Notes: a model not told the origin generated them from the sequence alone. 64,000 nt of DNA from Massilia sp. Bi118 (GCF_918697865.1 NZ_CAKKMV010000007.1:248001-312000), one strand, 5' to 3'; shown: positions 38,730-50,054, counted from the stretch's first letter. Translations and numbers: made by a program.

Positions 38730-39730
38730 CAGATGGATTCCGGTTGGTTGACGAGTGCCGCCGCGGCATCTGGCAGCGCGAGGCCAGCCAGCTTCGCGCG
38801 CTGCAACACCGCCCAATAATATCGGTAGCTGGCGCGGTCATGCAAGCGGCCATGCTGGGCGATCGGCCCCCAATCTGCTGCCATTGCTTCAAGCAGGATA
38901 TTGCTTGCTTCGTTCACTTCCGATACGCGCGGCGTGAAGGCCTTCACCACCGGCTTGATCTGGCTGGGGTGGATGCTCCACATGCGCGTGAACCCGAATT
39001 CGCCGGCGGCACGGGTGGCGTCGTTGGCGACAACCGCACTGTCCTTGATATCGGTCGTCACATTATGGGAGGGGACCTTGTCATACGCATGACATGCCGC
39101 AACCATCTCCAGCTTCGCCCGTACTACCAGCGGATGGGTAAATTGACCCGGAGTACGCATAGCGCTTGCCGGAATCGCGCCATAGTGGGTCGACACAAAA
39201 TCCATGATGCCAAACGAGAGACATTCGACCTGGGGCAGGGCGGCGATCTCCCACACTTCATGCAGCGCGCCGTGGGTCTCGATCAGCACGTGCAGCGGGA
39301 TCGGCTTGCTGCCTGCCGGACGCCCCGATTTTTCCGCGATTGCATTGATGATTTGTTGCGCGCGCAGCACATCGGCCACGCCGTTCGGCTTGGGCAGCAC
39401 CACGTAGGCCAGCTTCGCTGCGGCGTTGCCGACGATGATGCCGACATCGTGCGCGAAGTGTTCGCTGCCGACGTCGTGCAGGCGGGCGCCGATGCGCTTG
39501 AAGCGGTTGTCTTCGCTGTTCAGCAGGCTCGCGACCAGCTGGGCGTGCTCACGCTCCTGACCGGCGGCGGCGCCGTCCTCGCAGTCGAAGGTGATGTCGA
39601 AGACCGGGCCAAGCTCTTGTTGCAGGACCATCGATTTGCGCATCAGCTTCTCGCTGCCGGCGTAGTGGTCGCAGGCAGGGAGGAGCAGTGGCTGGCGTTG
39701 GCCCTGGAATAAAACCTCGGAGGGGTGCAT
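38729..39730 (-). CDS. HpcH/HpaI aldolase / citrate lyase beta-like protein
   Basis: A 333-residue TIM-barrel enzyme of the CitE/malyl-CoA lyase superfamily. The metal site has DITFDCEDGAA, and PLHVLIETHGAL carries the conserved Glu. RMWSIHPSQIKPV near the C-terminus is also typical. No citrate-lyase alpha or gamma subunits are nearby, so this is a stand-alone CitE-like lyase, as commonly found between mdh and acnA in Burkholderiales. Its exact acyl-CoA substrate is unknown. Confidence 0.85.
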   Translation of the reverse strand: MHPSEVLFQGQRQPLLLPACDHYAGSEKLMRKSMVLQQELGPVFDITFDCEDGAAAGQEREHAQLVASLLNSEDNRFKRIGARLHDVGSEHFAHDVGIIVGNAAAKLAYVVLPKPNGVADVLRAQQIINAIAEKSGRPAGSKPIPLHVLIETHGALHEVWEIAALPQVECLSFGIMDFVSTHYGAIPASAMRTPGQFTHPLVVRAKLEMVAACHAYDKVPSHNVTTDIKDSAVVANDATRAAGEFGFTRMWSIHPSQIKPVVKAFTPRVSEVNEASNILLEAMAADWGPIAQHGRLHDRASYRYYWAVLQRAKLAGLALPDAAAALVNQPESI

Positions 39731-39750
39731 TTTGGATAACGTATTAATAC

Positions 39751-39837
39751 GTCGTTCCCGCGGAGGCGGGAACCTAAGTTTGCATGCGCAGTCGAGACGC
39801 TTGCAGAACTTGGATTCCCGCCTTCGCGGGAATGACG
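39751..39837. repeat. REPIN-type element, family A, complete
   Basis: Two REP hairpins in opposite orientation: GTTCCCGC-N4-GCGGGAAC (39754-39773) and ATTCCCGC-N4-GCGGGAAT (39814-39833). They flank a spacer whose ends (AAGTT...AACTT) and core (TGCATGCG...GACGC) match the element at 29175. It fills the mdh-to-citE gap. Confidence 0.85.
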
Positions 39838-39844
39838 GGAAAAA

Positions 39845-40837
39845 TTACTGGCCCAGCAGGTGAGCGACGCCAGCCTTCTCTTCTTCGAGTTCTTTCAGCG
39901 TCAGGTTGATGCGTTCCTGCGAGAACTGGTCGATGTCCAGGCCCTGCACGATGGTGTACTCGCCGTTTTCGGTGGTCACCGGGAAGCCGAACATGGTGCC
40001 TTCCGGGATGCCGTACGAACCGTCCGACGGGATGCCCATGGTGGTCCACTTGCCGTTGGTGCCCAGCATCCAGTCATGCACGTGGTCGATCGCTGCGTTG
40101 GCGGCCGAGGCCGCCGACGAGGCGCCGCGGGCGTCGATGATCGCTGCGCCGCGCTTGCCGACGGTCGGCAGGAAGGTGTTGGCGTTCCATTCCTGGTCGT
40201 TGATCATGTCCTTGACCGACTGGCCGTCGGCGGTGGCGAAGCGGTAGTCGGCGTACATGGTCGGCGAGTGGTTGCCCCACACGACCATCTTTTCGATGCT
40301 GCCGACCGGCTTGCCGGTCTTGGCGGCGACCTGCGACAGGGCGCGGTTGTGGTCCAGGCGCAGCATGGCGGTGAAGTTCTTGGCCGGCAGGTTCGGGGCC
40401 GACTTCATGGCGATGTAGGCGTTGGTGTTGGCCGGGTTACCGACGACCAGCACTTTGACGTTGCGCGAAGCGACGGCGTCCAGCGCCTTGCCCTGCACGG
40501 TGAAGATCTGGGCGTTGGCTTCCAGCAGGTCCTTGCGCTCCATGCCCGGACCGCGCGGACGGGCGCCGACCAGCAGGGCGACGTCGACATCCTTGAAGGC
40601 GGTCATCGGATCGCTGTGGGCGGTCATGCCGGCCAGCAGCGGGAATGCGCAATCGTCGATTTCCATCATGACGCCCTTGAGCGCCTTCTGTGCCTTCTCG
40701 TTGTCGATCTCGAGCAGCTGCAGGATGACCGGTTGATCCTTGCCCAGCATGTCGCCATTGGCGATGCGGAACAGCAGGGAATAGCCGATCTGGCCGGCCG
40801 CGCCGGTAACGGCGACACGCATTGGGGTTTTAGCCAT
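39845..40837 (-). CDS. mdh: Malate dehydrogenase
   Basis: A 330-residue NAD-dependent malate dehydrogenase of the cytosolic-type (group 2) form typical of betaproteobacteria. The NAD fold is [17 protein letters not shown], the substrate Args lie in [13 protein letters not shown], and the catalytic His is in [19 protein letters not shown] 40837 follows GGAGATTCATC. It is divergent from the GntR regulator, with a shared 177-bp region holding a strong palindrome. The longer open frame upstream enters that region and is not used. Confidence 0.97.
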   Translation of the reverse strand: MAKTPMRVAVTGAAGQIGYSLLFRIANGDMLGKDQPVILQLLEIDNEKAQKALKGVMMEIDDCAFPLLAGMTAHSDPMTAFKDVDVALLVGARPRGPGMERKDLLEANAQIFTVQGKALDAVASRNVKVLVVGNPANTNAYIAMKSAPNLPAKNFTAMLRLDHNRALSQVAAKTGKPVGSIEKMVVWGNHSPTMYADYRFATADGQSVKDMINDQEWNANTFLPTVGKRGAAIIDARGASSAASAANAAIDHVHDWMLGTNGKWTTMGIPSDGSYGIPEGTMFGFPVTTENGEYTIVQGLDIDQFSQERINLTLKELEEEKAGVAHLLGQ

Positions 40838-40958
40838 GATGAATCTCCAAAGGGGTTCGGGAAAACTACTATGATACCAAAAGCGAATCGGTGGTTCGGG
40901 CACCGAATCGACCGGGAGTGTAGTCCTCCGATATTCCATCTGTCAATTCATATCATAT

Positions 40959-40972
40959 GTCTTATATAAGAC
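40959..40972. promoter_or_regulatory. 14-bp perfect palindrome between mdh and the GntR gene
   Basis: GTCTTATATAAGAC is fully self-complementary and typical in size and AT-rich centre of GntR-family operators. It lies 43 bp before the regulator's start and 122 bp before mdh, so it is a good candidate for autoregulation and control of mdh. No second copy was noticed before sdhC. Confidence 0.65.
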
Positions 40973-41014
40973 ACATAATCTTTCCGGCTGCGCACTGGAC
41001 GCAGAGTGGGATTT

Positions 41015-41854
41015 GTGAAAAAATCGCAGTCTATGAATCAGGTCCCGTCCAATCCGAACAGCAATGGCGCCGCAAATAACACCGCGGGCGGCGCCGGCAG
41101 CGCTGCCTCCGGAACGGGATCTTCCCAGGCGAACACCTCCCCCACATTCTCCCCGCTGTACCAGCAGATCAAGGCCCTGATCACCCAGAGCCTGCAGTCC
41201 GGCGAGTGGAAACCGGGCGAACTCATCCCCAGTGAAGTCGAGCTGGCAGGCCGCTACAAGGTCAGCCAGGGCACGGTGCGCAAGGCGATCGACGAGCTCG
41301 CGGCCGAGCACCTGGTGGTGCGGCGCCAGGGCAAGGGCACCTTCGTGGCCAGCCACAACGAGGCGCGCGCCCACTTCCGCTTCCTGAAGCTGGTGCCCGA
41401 CGAAGGCCTTCCCCATCCATTGGATCACCAGTACCTCGAGGTCAAGCGCATCCGTGCGGCGGCCGAGGTGGCGCGCCTGCTCGACCTGAAATCGGGCGAC
41501 GCGGTCGTCTACATCAAGCGCACCATGTCCTTCGAAGGCGCGCCGACGATCCTGGAAGAGCTGTGGCTGCCGGGGCAGCTGTTCAAGGGCCTGACGGCGG
41601 AGCGCCTGGCGGAATACAAGGGGCCGATGTACGGCCTGTTCGAATCGGAGTTCGGCACCCGCATGATCCGCGCGACGGAAAAGATCCGCGCGGTGGCGGC
41701 CGATGCCGGCGCGGCCGAATTGCTGAAAGTACCGGAAGGCACGCCGCTGCTGTGCGCCGACCGGGTGTCGTTTACGTACGGGGACAAGGCAGTGGAATTG
41801 CGGCGCGGTTTATACCTTACCGCCTCGCACCATTACCAAAATGAATTGTCCTGA
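41015..41854 (+). CDS. GntR-family (HutC/UTRA) regulator of TCA genes
   Basis: A ~279-residue regulator. A disordered Asn/Gly/Ser-rich N-terminal ~40 residues precede the winged helix (PLYQQIKALITQSLQSGEW; IPSEVELAGRYKVSQGTVRK; RRQGKGTFV). Residues ~120-279 are a UTRA ligand domain (EELWLPGQLF). Between mdh and sdhC, it probably controls these genes. GTG 41015 is chosen with GTGGGA upstream; GTG 41006 and ATG 41033 are alternatives. It is followed by 183 bp before sdhC. Confidence 0.85.
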   Translation: MKKSQSMNQVPSNPNSNGAANNTAGGAGSAASGTGSSQANTSPTFSPLYQQIKALITQSLQSGEWKPGELIPSEVELAGRYKVSQGTVRKAIDELAAEHLVVRRQGKGTFVASHNEARAHFRFLKLVPDEGLPHPLDHQYLEVKRIRAAAEVARLLDLKSGDAVVYIKRTMSFEGAPTILEELWLPGQLFKGLTAERLAEYKGPMYGLFESEFGTRMIRATEKIRAVAADAGAAELLKVPEGTPLLCADRVSFTYGDKAVELRRGLYLTASHHYQNELS

Positions 41855-42037
41855 TAAATTTTTGCGCTGGCCCTATGCTGGTGCAGGATTCGCCTCGAGC
41901 GAGTAAAATGGATTGGTTTTGGGAAAGCGTCAACGAAGCCCGGTCGACGTTCCCCCAGGTCTGAAAACGGATCTGGAGCAGGTCACAAAATCGATGAATC
42001 TGGGTTGGATAACTAAGTATTTGAGGGAGGTGTTGCA

Positions 42038-42469
42038 ATGTCCGAAGCCGTGAGAGAGGCTCAAAAGAAGGGTCGACCGGTAATTCGTAACGTCGATTTT
42101 GGCGATATTACTTACCGTGGTTACTACAAACAGCCGCCGTCGGCGATCGTGTCGATCCTGCACCGCGTGAGCGGCGCCGGCCTGTTCCTGTTCCTGCCGT
42201 TCCTGCTCTGGCTGTTCCAGGAGAGCCTGCGCTCGGAGATCTCGTTCGCGCACTTCGCCGGCGTCGTCAGCCACCCGGTCGCCAAGATCATCATCCTCGG
42301 CCTGTCCTGGGCTTACCTGCACCACTTCTGCGCCGGTATCCGCCACCTGTTCATGGACAACCACATGGCCCTGGACAAGGATGCGTCGCAGAAGACCGCA
42401 CGCTGGGTGCTGATCGTCAGCCTGGTCCTGACCCTGCTGGTCGCCCTCAAATTGTTCGGAGTGTTCTAA
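42038..42469 (+). CDS. sdhC: Succinate dehydrogenase cytochrome b556 subunit
   Basis: A 143-residue membrane anchor of complex II with three helices (residues ~40-62, ~75-103, ~120-143). SILHRVSGAGLFLF contains the Ser and Arg of the quinone site, and LHHFCAGIRHLFMD holds the heme-ligand His. GAGGGAGG precedes ATG 42038. First gene of sdhCDAB. Confidence 0.96.
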   Translation: MSEAVREAQKKGRPVIRNVDFGDITYRGYYKQPPSAIVSILHRVSGAGLFLFLPFLLWLFQESLRSEISFAHFAGVVSHPVAKIIILGLSWAYLHHFCAGIRHLFMDNHMALDKDASQKTARWVLIVSLVLTLLVALKLFGVF

Positions 42470-42471
42470 TC

Positions 42472-42849
42472 ATGCAAGGTTCCAATACTAAAAAGAATAT
42501 CGGGCAACGCCGCCTGGTCGTCGGCGCCCACTACGGCATGCGCGACTGGCTGGCCCAGCGCCTGACCGCGATCCTGATGGCGGTGTTCACCGTCGTCCTG
42601 CTGGTCTCCTTCCTGACCGGCCAGAATTTCACCTACGAAGGCTGGGCCGGGCTGTTCGCGCGCCAGTGGTTCAAGCTCTTCACGATGGTGACCCTGTTCG
42701 GCCTGTTCTACCACGCCTGGGTCGGCATCCGTGACATCTGGATGGACTACGTCAAACCGGTCGGTATCCGCCTGACCCTGCAGACCCTCACGGTGTTCTG
42801 GCTGCTTGCCTGCGCCGCCTGGACTGTGCAAATTCTCTGGAGCGTTTAA
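42472..42849 (+). CDS. sdhD: Succinate dehydrogenase membrane anchor subunit
   Basis: A 125-residue second anchor of complex II with three helices. YGMRDWLAQRLTAILMA and FYHAWVGIRDIWMDYVKP contain the heme His and the quinone-site Tyr/Asp. It starts 2 bp after sdhC and ends 2 bp before sdhA. Confidence 0.95.
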   Translation: MQGSNTKKNIGQRRLVVGAHYGMRDWLAQRLTAILMAVFTVVLLVSFLTGQNFTYEGWAGLFARQWFKLFTMVTLFGLFYHAWVGIRDIWMDYVKPVGIRLTLQTLTVFWLLACAAWTVQILWSV

Positions 42850-42851
42850 TC

Positions 42852-44630
<1,779 letters not shown>

Positions 44631-44641
44631 TTAGGTAAAAA

Positions 44642-45352
44642 ATGGCACGCACTGTCCAACTCAAGATCTACCGCTACGATCCGGACAAGGATTCGAAGCC
44701 CTATATGCAAGACGTCACCGTCGAACTGAAAGACACCGACAAGATGCTGCTCGACGCCCTGCAGCGCATCAAGTCCGACGTCGACGACTCGCTGGCCCTG
44801 CGCCGCTCCTGCCGTGAAGGCGTGTGCGGTTCGGACGCGATGAACATCAACGGCAAGAACGGCCTGGCCTGCACCACCAACCTGAACGAGCTGACCCAGC
44901 CGATCGTGCTGCGTCCTCTGCCGGGCCTGCCGGTGGTGCGCGACCTGATCGTCGACATGACCAACTTCTTCAAGCAGTACCACTCGATCAAGCCGTTCCT
45001 GATCAACGACTCGATTCCTCCGGAGAAGGAGCGTCTGCAGTCGCCGGAAGAGCGCGAAGAGCTGGACGGCGTGTACGAGTGCATCCTGTGCGCCTGCTGC
45101 TCGACTTCCTGCCCGTCGTTCTGGTGGAACCCGGACAAGTTCGTCGGTCCGGCCGGCCTGCTGCAGGCCTACCGCTTCATCGCCGACTCGCGCGACGAAG
45201 CGACCAACGAGCGCCTGGACAACCTGGAAGACCCGTACCGCCTGTTCCGCTGCCACTCGATCATGAACTGCACGGATGTGTGCCCGAAGGGCCTGAATCC
45301 GAACAAGGCGATCGGCAAGATCAAGGAATTGCTGGTACGCCGCGCGATCTAA
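44642..45352 (+). CDS. sdhB: Succinate dehydrogenase iron-sulfur subunit
   Basis: A 236-residue subunit with three clusters: [2Fe-2S] from CREGVCGSD and GLAC; [4Fe-4S] from [12 protein letters not shown]; [3Fe-4S] from [14 protein letters not shown]. It carries electrons from SdhA to quinone. It lies 11 bp after sdhA. A REPIN repeat follows its stop. Confidence 0.98.
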   Translation: MARTVQLKIYRYDPDKDSKPYMQDVTVELKDTDKMLLDALQRIKSDVDDSLALRRSCREGVCGSDAMNINGKNGLACTTNLNELTQPIVLRPLPGLPVVRDLIVDMTNFFKQYHSIKPFLINDSIPPEKERLQSPEEREELDGVYECILCACCSTSCPSFWWNPDKFVGPAGLLQAYRFIADSRDEATNERLDNLEDPYRLFRCHSIMNCTDVCPKGLNPNKAIGKIKELLVRRAI

Positions 45353-45364
45353 GTGCGAACGTTT

Positions 45365-45429
45365 CGTGGGCTCGGGGAGCCCGCCCTACGATGAAAGCAC
45401 CGACGTAGGGTGGGCACCCTGTGCCCACG
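45365..45429. repeat. REPIN-type element, family B (CGTGGGC...CCCTACG)
   Basis: Two 26-bp units in inverted orientation (45365-45390 and 45404-45429) around a 13-bp spacer. Aligned, they match at 22 of 26 positions, and two differences are compensatory in the internal GGGC/GCCC hairpin. It lies between sdhB and sdhE, where it could form a stable mRNA structure. Confidence 0.82.
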
Positions 45430-45566
45430 GATACGCCGCAGACCCGCCAAAAAATGTATATTTGCGGCGAAATGCGCTTATCTTGTTTCCATAAATACAG
45501 TAAAACTACCGTACTGCCGCGAACCGGCAGCCGGAGTATAGTGTTGACCGAACAACGGACTCTAGT

Positions 45567-45833
45567 GTGAAAACGCATCAATCCGACCCAGCCAACCGTG
45601 CACGCCTGCGCTGGCGCGCACGCCGGGGGCTGCTTGAAAACGACCTGATCCTCACGCGCTTCCTGGATGCGCACGAAGAGGAGCTGACGGACGAGGAAGT
45701 CGATGCGCTGACCCGTTTGCTGGACCTGGCGGACAACCCGCTGATGGACCTGCTGCTGGGACGCACCGAGCCCGCGGGCGAGGTCGACCTGCCGAACGTG
45801 CACGCCCTGGTGGCGCGGCTGCGGCAAGCGTGA
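45567..45833 (+). CDS. sdhE: FAD assembly factor SdhE
   Basis: An 88-residue protein that promotes covalent FAD attachment to SdhA. RLRWRARRGLLENDLILTRF contains the RGxxE motif (RRGLLE) that contacts the flavoprotein. It is all-helical and uses GTG 45567 (an adjacent GTG at 45565 is out of frame). Separated from sdhB by the repeat and ~140 bp, and 51 bp before gltA. Confidence 0.94.
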   Translation: MKTHQSDPANRARLRWRARRGLLENDLILTRFLDAHEEELTDEEVDALTRLLDLADNPLMDLLLGRTEPAGEVDLPNVHALVARLRQA

Positions 45834-45884
45834 GCGAATCGACGCTTTTTTATTTTGTACCCACCTCCCAAAGAAGGAAGTGCC

Positions 45885-47186
45885 ATGAATACCTCTGAAA
45901 CCAAAGCCACCTTGTCGTTCTCCGACGGCAGCCCGTCGGTCGACATGCCGATCTACAAGGGCACCATCGGTCCTGACGTCATCGACATCCGCAAGCTGTA
46001 CGGCCAGACCGGCAAGTTCACCTACGACCCGGGCTTCATGTCGACCGCCTCGTGCAACTCGAGCATCACCTACATCGACGGCGACAAGGGCGAGCTGCTG
46101 TACCGCGGCTACCCGATCGAGCAGCTGGCCGAGAATTGCGACTTCCTGGAAACCTGCTTCCTGCTGCTGAACGGCGAGCTGCCGAACGCCGAGCAAAAAG
46201 AAAAGTTCACCGACACCGTGACCAAGCACACGATGATCCATGAACAAATGAACTTCTTCTTCCGCGGCTTCCGCCGCGACGCGCACCCGATGTCGGTGCT
46301 GGTGGGTACCGTCGGCGCGCTGGCGTCCTTCTACCACGACTCGCTGGACATCAACGATCCGGAACAGCGCGAGATCTCGGCCATCCGCCTGATCGCCAAG
46401 CTGCCGACCCTGGTCGCGATGGCATACAAGTACTCGGTCGGCCAGCCGTTCATGTACCCGCGCAACGACCTGTCCTACAGCGCGAACTTCATGCACATGA
46501 TGTTCGCCAACCCGTGCGAAGAGTACAAGGTCAATGACGTGCTGGTGCGCGCCCTGGACCGCATCCTGATCCTGCACGCGGACCACGAGCAGAACGCATC
46601 GACCTCGACCGTCCGCCTGGCCGGTTCGTCGGGCGCCAACCCGTTCGCCTGTATCGCAGCCGGCATCGCCTGCCTGTGGGGCCCGGCGCACGGCGGCGCC
46701 AACGAAGCCGCCCTGACCATGCTGAAGGAAATCGGCAGCGTCGAGAACATCCCGGCCTTCATCGAGAAGGTCAAGGACAAGAACTCGGGCGTCAAGCTGA
46801 TGGGCTTCGGTCACCGCGTGTACAAGAACTTCGACCCGCGCGCCAAGCTGATGCGCGAAACCTGCCACGAAGTGCTGAACGAACTGGGCCTGCAGGAAGA
46901 CCCGCTGTTCAAGCTCGCCATGGAACTGGAAAAGATCGCCCTGAACGACGAATACTTCGTGTCGCGCAAGCTGTACCCGAACGTCGACTTCTACTCGGGC
47001 ATCGTGCAGTCGGCCCTGGGCATCCCGGTCTCGCTGTTCACCGGTATCTTCGCGATGGCCCGCACCATCGGCTGGATCGCCCAGTGGAACGAGATGATCG
47101 CCGACCCGGAACAGAAGATCGGCCGTCCGCGCCAGCTGTTCGTCGGCTCGCCGCGCCGCGACGTGCCTTCGATCGACAAGCGTTAA
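45885..47186 (+). CDS. gltA: Citrate synthase
   Basis: A 433-residue type II (hexameric, NADH-sensitive Gram-negative form) citrate synthase. [20 protein letters not shown] opens the catalytic part; [12 protein letters not shown] and [17 protein letters not shown] supply the two active-site His, and the Asp is in [18 protein letters not shown] precedes ATG 45885. A strong terminator ends the TCA operon 36 bp later. Confidence 0.98.
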   Translation: MNTSETKATLSFSDGSPSVDMPIYKGTIGPDVIDIRKLYGQTGKFTYDPGFMSTASCNSSITYIDGDKGELLYRGYPIEQLAENCDFLETCFLLLNGELPNAEQKEKFTDTVTKHTMIHEQMNFFFRGFRRDAHPMSVLVGTVGALASFYHDSLDINDPEQREISAIRLIAKLPTLVAMAYKYSVGQPFMYPRNDLSYSANFMHMMFANPCEEYKVNDVLVRALDRILILHADHEQNASTSTVRLAGSSGANPFACIAAGIACLWGPAHGGANEAALTMLKEIGSVENIPAFIEKVKDKNSGVKLMGFGHRVYKNFDPRAKLMRETCHEVLNELGLQEDPLFKLAMELEKIALNDEYFVSRKLYPNVDFYSGIVQSALGIPVSLFTGIFAMARTIGWIAQWNEMIADPEQKIGRPRQLFVGSPRRDVPSIDKR

Positions 47187-47221
47187 TTTGCCAGGCCGGC
47201 TTGCCGGCCGTCGCAAACAAG

Positions 47222-47248
47222 AAAGCGGGCCTCGGCCCGCTTTTTTTT
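47222..47248 (+). terminator. Terminator of gltA
   Basis: AAAGCGGGCC pairs with GGCCCGCTTT around TC (47222-47243), with T8 from 47241. It ends the sdh-gltA transcript. Confidence 0.92.
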
Positions 47249-47257
47249 ATTCAGAAA

Positions 47258-47605
47258 TTATTCGTCGAAATCTTCGGCGAGGTTCTTCCAGCCCTTGCTC
47301 TTGGCAAAGCTCGAGAATTCCTCCGGCGCCTCGAGCACGATCAGCTTGCTCTCCTGCAGGCCCGGATCGCTGAGCCCGAAGTCCGGCCCCTTGTAGCCGA
47401 CCGCGCGCAGGCGGTCGACGATCTGGCGCAGCAGTACGCTGTCCTTGTGCGTGCCCGGTTCCAGCCGCGCCTTGAAGTCCACGTACACGTCGATGATCCC
47501 GTAACCCTCGTCGAAAATGCGGATCGCCTTGACGTCGTGGGTACGGCCGGTTCCATCCTTGGCCTGGAAGGGGCCGGACAGTTCAATATCAGTATCGGTA
47601 GTCAT
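47258..47605 (-). CDS. Hypothetical protein, 115 aa
   Basis: A small soluble protein of unknown function with mixed strands and helices: FDEGYGIIDVYVDFKARL, then LLRQIVDRLRAVGYKGPDFG and an acidic end. No motif or signal peptide. Its stop lies 10 bp from the gltA terminator, which may serve both directions. Confidence 0.7.
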   Translation of the reverse strand: MTTDTDIELSGPFQAKDGTGRTHDVKAIRIFDEGYGIIDVYVDFKARLEPGTHKDSVLLRQIVDRLRAVGYKGPDFGLSDPGLQESKLIVLEAPEEFSSFAKSKGWKNLAEDFDE

Positions 47606-47638
47606 GGTGGGAGCATACCACTGCGCACGCCTGCAGGC

Positions 47639-48154
47639 CTATTGCTTGCTCTCCAGGAACGTGGCCGCGTTCATGCAGCCCAGCGCGCGCGCATCCTCGA
47701 GCGGCGTGGTGATCACGAAGTCGTTTCGGGTTGCGTGCAGGTCCGCCCCATGACGCTCGAGTATCCGCAGCGCTTCCACGTCGTCGCGCGTGGCCGCCAT
47801 GTGCGCCGCAGTCCAGTCGTTCAGGCCGTGCAAATCGGTACGGGCGCCGTTCTCGAGAAGGAATTCGAGGATCCGGTATTTGTCCGCGCGCTGCCAGTCG
47901 AGGGTGCTCAGCAGCGGCGTATAACCCTCGTCGTCGACGAAGGACAGGTCGACGCCGCGGTTCACCATCCAGGCAATCGCCTGCATGGACCCGATATCGA
48001 TGGCGTTGGTGATCCAGCACCGCTCCAGCCAGTCGTCCCGTCCGTGCGGGAACTGGTCGTTGACCGCCGCTTCACGTTCCAGGTCCTCGACACTGCCGGA
48101 CTTGAGGATGCGCGCGATGCGCTCGTAGTTTTCCCAGGGGCTATCTTGTGTCAT
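47639..48154 (-). CDS. Ankyrin-repeat protein, 171 aa
   Basis: A soluble protein with about three ankyrin repeats: VDLSFVDDEGYTPLLSTLDW, ARTDLHGLNDWTAAHMAATR and ADLHATRNDFVITTPLEDAR. Such repeats bind partner proteins; the partner is unknown. ATG 48154 (MTQDSPWENY) is chosen; the upstream extension lacks repeat character. Confidence 0.8.
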   Translation of the reverse strand: MTQDSPWENYERIARILKSGSVEDLEREAAVNDQFPHGRDDWLERCWITNAIDIGSMQAIAWMVNRGVDLSFVDDEGYTPLLSTLDWQRADKYRILEFLLENGARTDLHGLNDWTAAHMAATRDDVEALRILERHGADLHATRNDFVITTPLEDARALGCMNAATFLESKQ

Positions 48155-48218
48155 CGCCAGCAAAAACGGCCGCCGGATCGCTCCGGCAGCCGCCACATGA
48201 ATGAGATGTCAGTAAAAA

Positions 48219-48470
48219 TCAGACGGCGTAGTAAGCCTCGACCGTGCCCTTCAGCTTGATCAGCATCGGACGGCCCTTGCGGTCGACAACCTTGCCGGCA
48301 GCAACCTTGATCCAGCCTTCGCTGATGCAGTATTCCTCGACGTCGGTGCGTTCCTTACCATTGAAGCGGATGCCGACCGGGTGCTTGAAGACTTCCGCGT
48401 CGTGGTGCGGGCTGCGCGGGTCGATGGACAGGTGGTCGGGCAGGGGAGGGAGTTGATTAGTATCGTTCAT
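48219..48470 (-). CDS. DUF3297-family protein
   Basis: An 83-residue protein of a family of unknown function. The conserved core reads HHDAEVFKHPVGIRFNGKER, then EEYCISEGWIKVAAGK and a basic/aliphatic end. ATG 48470 gives the family's usual length (~80 residues). Confidence 0.82.
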   Translation of the reverse strand: MNDTNQLPPLPDHLSIDPRSPHHDAEVFKHPVGIRFNGKERTDVEEYCISEGWIKVAAGKVVDRKGRPMLIKLKGTVEAYYAV

Positions 48471-48516
48471 GGCGATATTATCCATGATTCTCGTCCGCGT
48501 GGCGACGTAGCGCGAT

Positions 48517-48912
48517 TCATTTGCACTTGCCGCGTACCACCGCAGCCGCCCAGAACGGCAGGGCCAACAGGCCAGTGACGCCCACGTTCCAGCCCCCGCC
48601 ACCGTGTCCCCCGATGACCGTGCTCGCAGGCTGGAACTTCAGCGCATTCGGATTCAGGCAGCCCGGCTTCTCGGCCTCCGAGAAAGCCCATTCGAACTTC
48701 TGGTAAGCATCGCCGCTGAGCGCCTTGTCCGAACGAATCCTGGGACCGGCCGGCTGCTCGGCCAGCGTCTCGCGCACCGCCTTGCTGATCACCTCATCCG
48801 TCAGACGCAGGCTGAGCTTGCCCTCGGCTTTGCGTTCGTCAAGCTCCTGCGCCATTGCCTGCCACCCGGCCAGGCACATCCCCACCACCGTCACCCAGGT
48901 CCACGCTCGCAT
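48517..48912 (-). CDS. Secreted hypothetical protein, 131 aa
   Basis: A protein of unknown function with a signal peptide (residues 1-21, VVGMCLAGWQAMAQ) and a Gly-rich stretch (VIGGHGGGGWNVG) followed by a hydrophobic helix (LLALPFWAAAVV), so it may be membrane-bound at its C-terminus. Two Cys are present (PGCLN; GKCK). Confidence 0.62.
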   Translation of the reverse strand: MRAWTWVTVVGMCLAGWQAMAQELDERKAEGKLSLRLTDEVISKAVRETLAEQPAGPRIRSDKALSGDAYQKFEWAFSEAEKPGCLNPNALKFQPASTVIGGHGGGGWNVGVTGLLALPFWAAAVVRGKCK

Positions 48913-49034
48913 CGCTCGCCCCCAAAAGTTGCTGGTGAGTCAACTCTACACGACTTATCGAACAATCACAGATCTTGCACAATTGGTTACATTTCCAACG
49001 TACAATGCTTGACCGATGATTCGACGAGGTTCCG

Positions 49035-50054
49035 ATGAAACGTTTCCTTGCACTGATGGCGGCGCTCCTGCTGACGATCCCGGCCTTCGCCACCACGACC
49101 AGCTACTTCGACAACAGCGGCCGCAGCGACGTGCTGTCCGGCGGCGTGCGCATGATCCCGATCGCGACGCCGAAAGGGACCTTCAAGGTCTGGACCAAGC
49201 GCGTCGGTAACAACCCGACCATCAAGGTCCTGCTGCTGCACGGCGGCCCGGGCATGACCCACGAGTATCTCGAAGCTTTCGACAGCTATTTCCCGGGCGC
49301 CAGCATCGAGTACTACTATTACGACCAGCTGGGATCGAGCTACAGCGACCAGCCCGACGATCCCTCCCTGGTCGAGCTGCCGCGCTACGTCGAGGAAGTC
49401 GAGCAGGTGCGCAAGGCGCTGGGCCTGAACAACAAGAATTTCTATCTGCTGGGCCACTCCTGGGGCGGCATCCTGGCCGCCGAGTACGCGCTCAAGTACG
49501 GCCGCAACCTGAAGGGCCTCGTCATCTCGAATATGATGATGAGCATCCCGGCCTATAACCGCTACGCCGACACGGTCCTGATGCCGGCCATGGACCAGAA
49601 GGCGCTGGGCGAGATCAAGCAGCTGGAAGCGGCCGGCAAGTACGAGGATCCGCGTTACATGGAGCTCCTGCTGCCGAACCACTACGTGCACCACGTGCTG
49701 CGCATGCCCTACGCGCAGTGGCCGGAGCCCGTCACGCGCTCGATCGCCCACATTAATCCGAAGATCTACGTGCCCATGCAGGGCCCGAGCGAACTGGGCG
49801 CGCATAACGCCAAGCTGGAGAACTGGGACCGCGTGGCCGACTTGCCCAGGATCGCCGTGCCGACCCTGGTCATCGCCGGCCGCCACGACACCATGGACCC
49901 GGCCCACATGAAGATGGTGGCGCAAAAGGTGCAGCATGGCCGCCTGTTGATGTGCGAGAAGGGCAGCCACATGTCCATGTACGACGACCAGCAAACTTAT
50001 TTCACCGGACTGATCAAATTCCTGCGCGACGTCGACGGAGGCCAATTCAAATGA
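49035..50054 (+). CDS. Secreted proline-iminopeptidase-like alpha/beta hydrolase (S33)
   Basis: A 339-residue hydrolase with a signal peptide (residues 1-19), so periplasmic or secreted, unlike most proline iminopeptidases. LLLHGGPGMTHEYL holds the oxyanion HGGPG, DQLGSSYS follows, the nucleophile Ser is in GHSWGGIL, Asp in GRHDTMDPAH, and His in KGSHMSMYDD. The 3' end overlaps the next gene as ATGA. Confidence 0.85.
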   Translation: MKRFLALMAALLLTIPAFATTTSYFDNSGRSDVLSGGVRMIPIATPKGTFKVWTKRVGNNPTIKVLLLHGGPGMTHEYLEAFDSYFPGASIEYYYYDQLGSSYSDQPDDPSLVELPRYVEEVEQVRKALGLNNKNFYLLGHSWGGILAAEYALKYGRNLKGLVISNMMMSIPAYNRYADTVLMPAMDQKALGEIKQLEAAGKYEDPRYMELLLPNHYVHHVLRMPYAQWPEPVTRSIAHINPKIYVPMQGPSELGAHNAKLENWDRVADLPRIAVPTLVIAGRHDTMDPAHMKMVAQKVQHGRLLMCEKGSHMSMYDDQQTYFTGLIKFLRDVDGGQFK

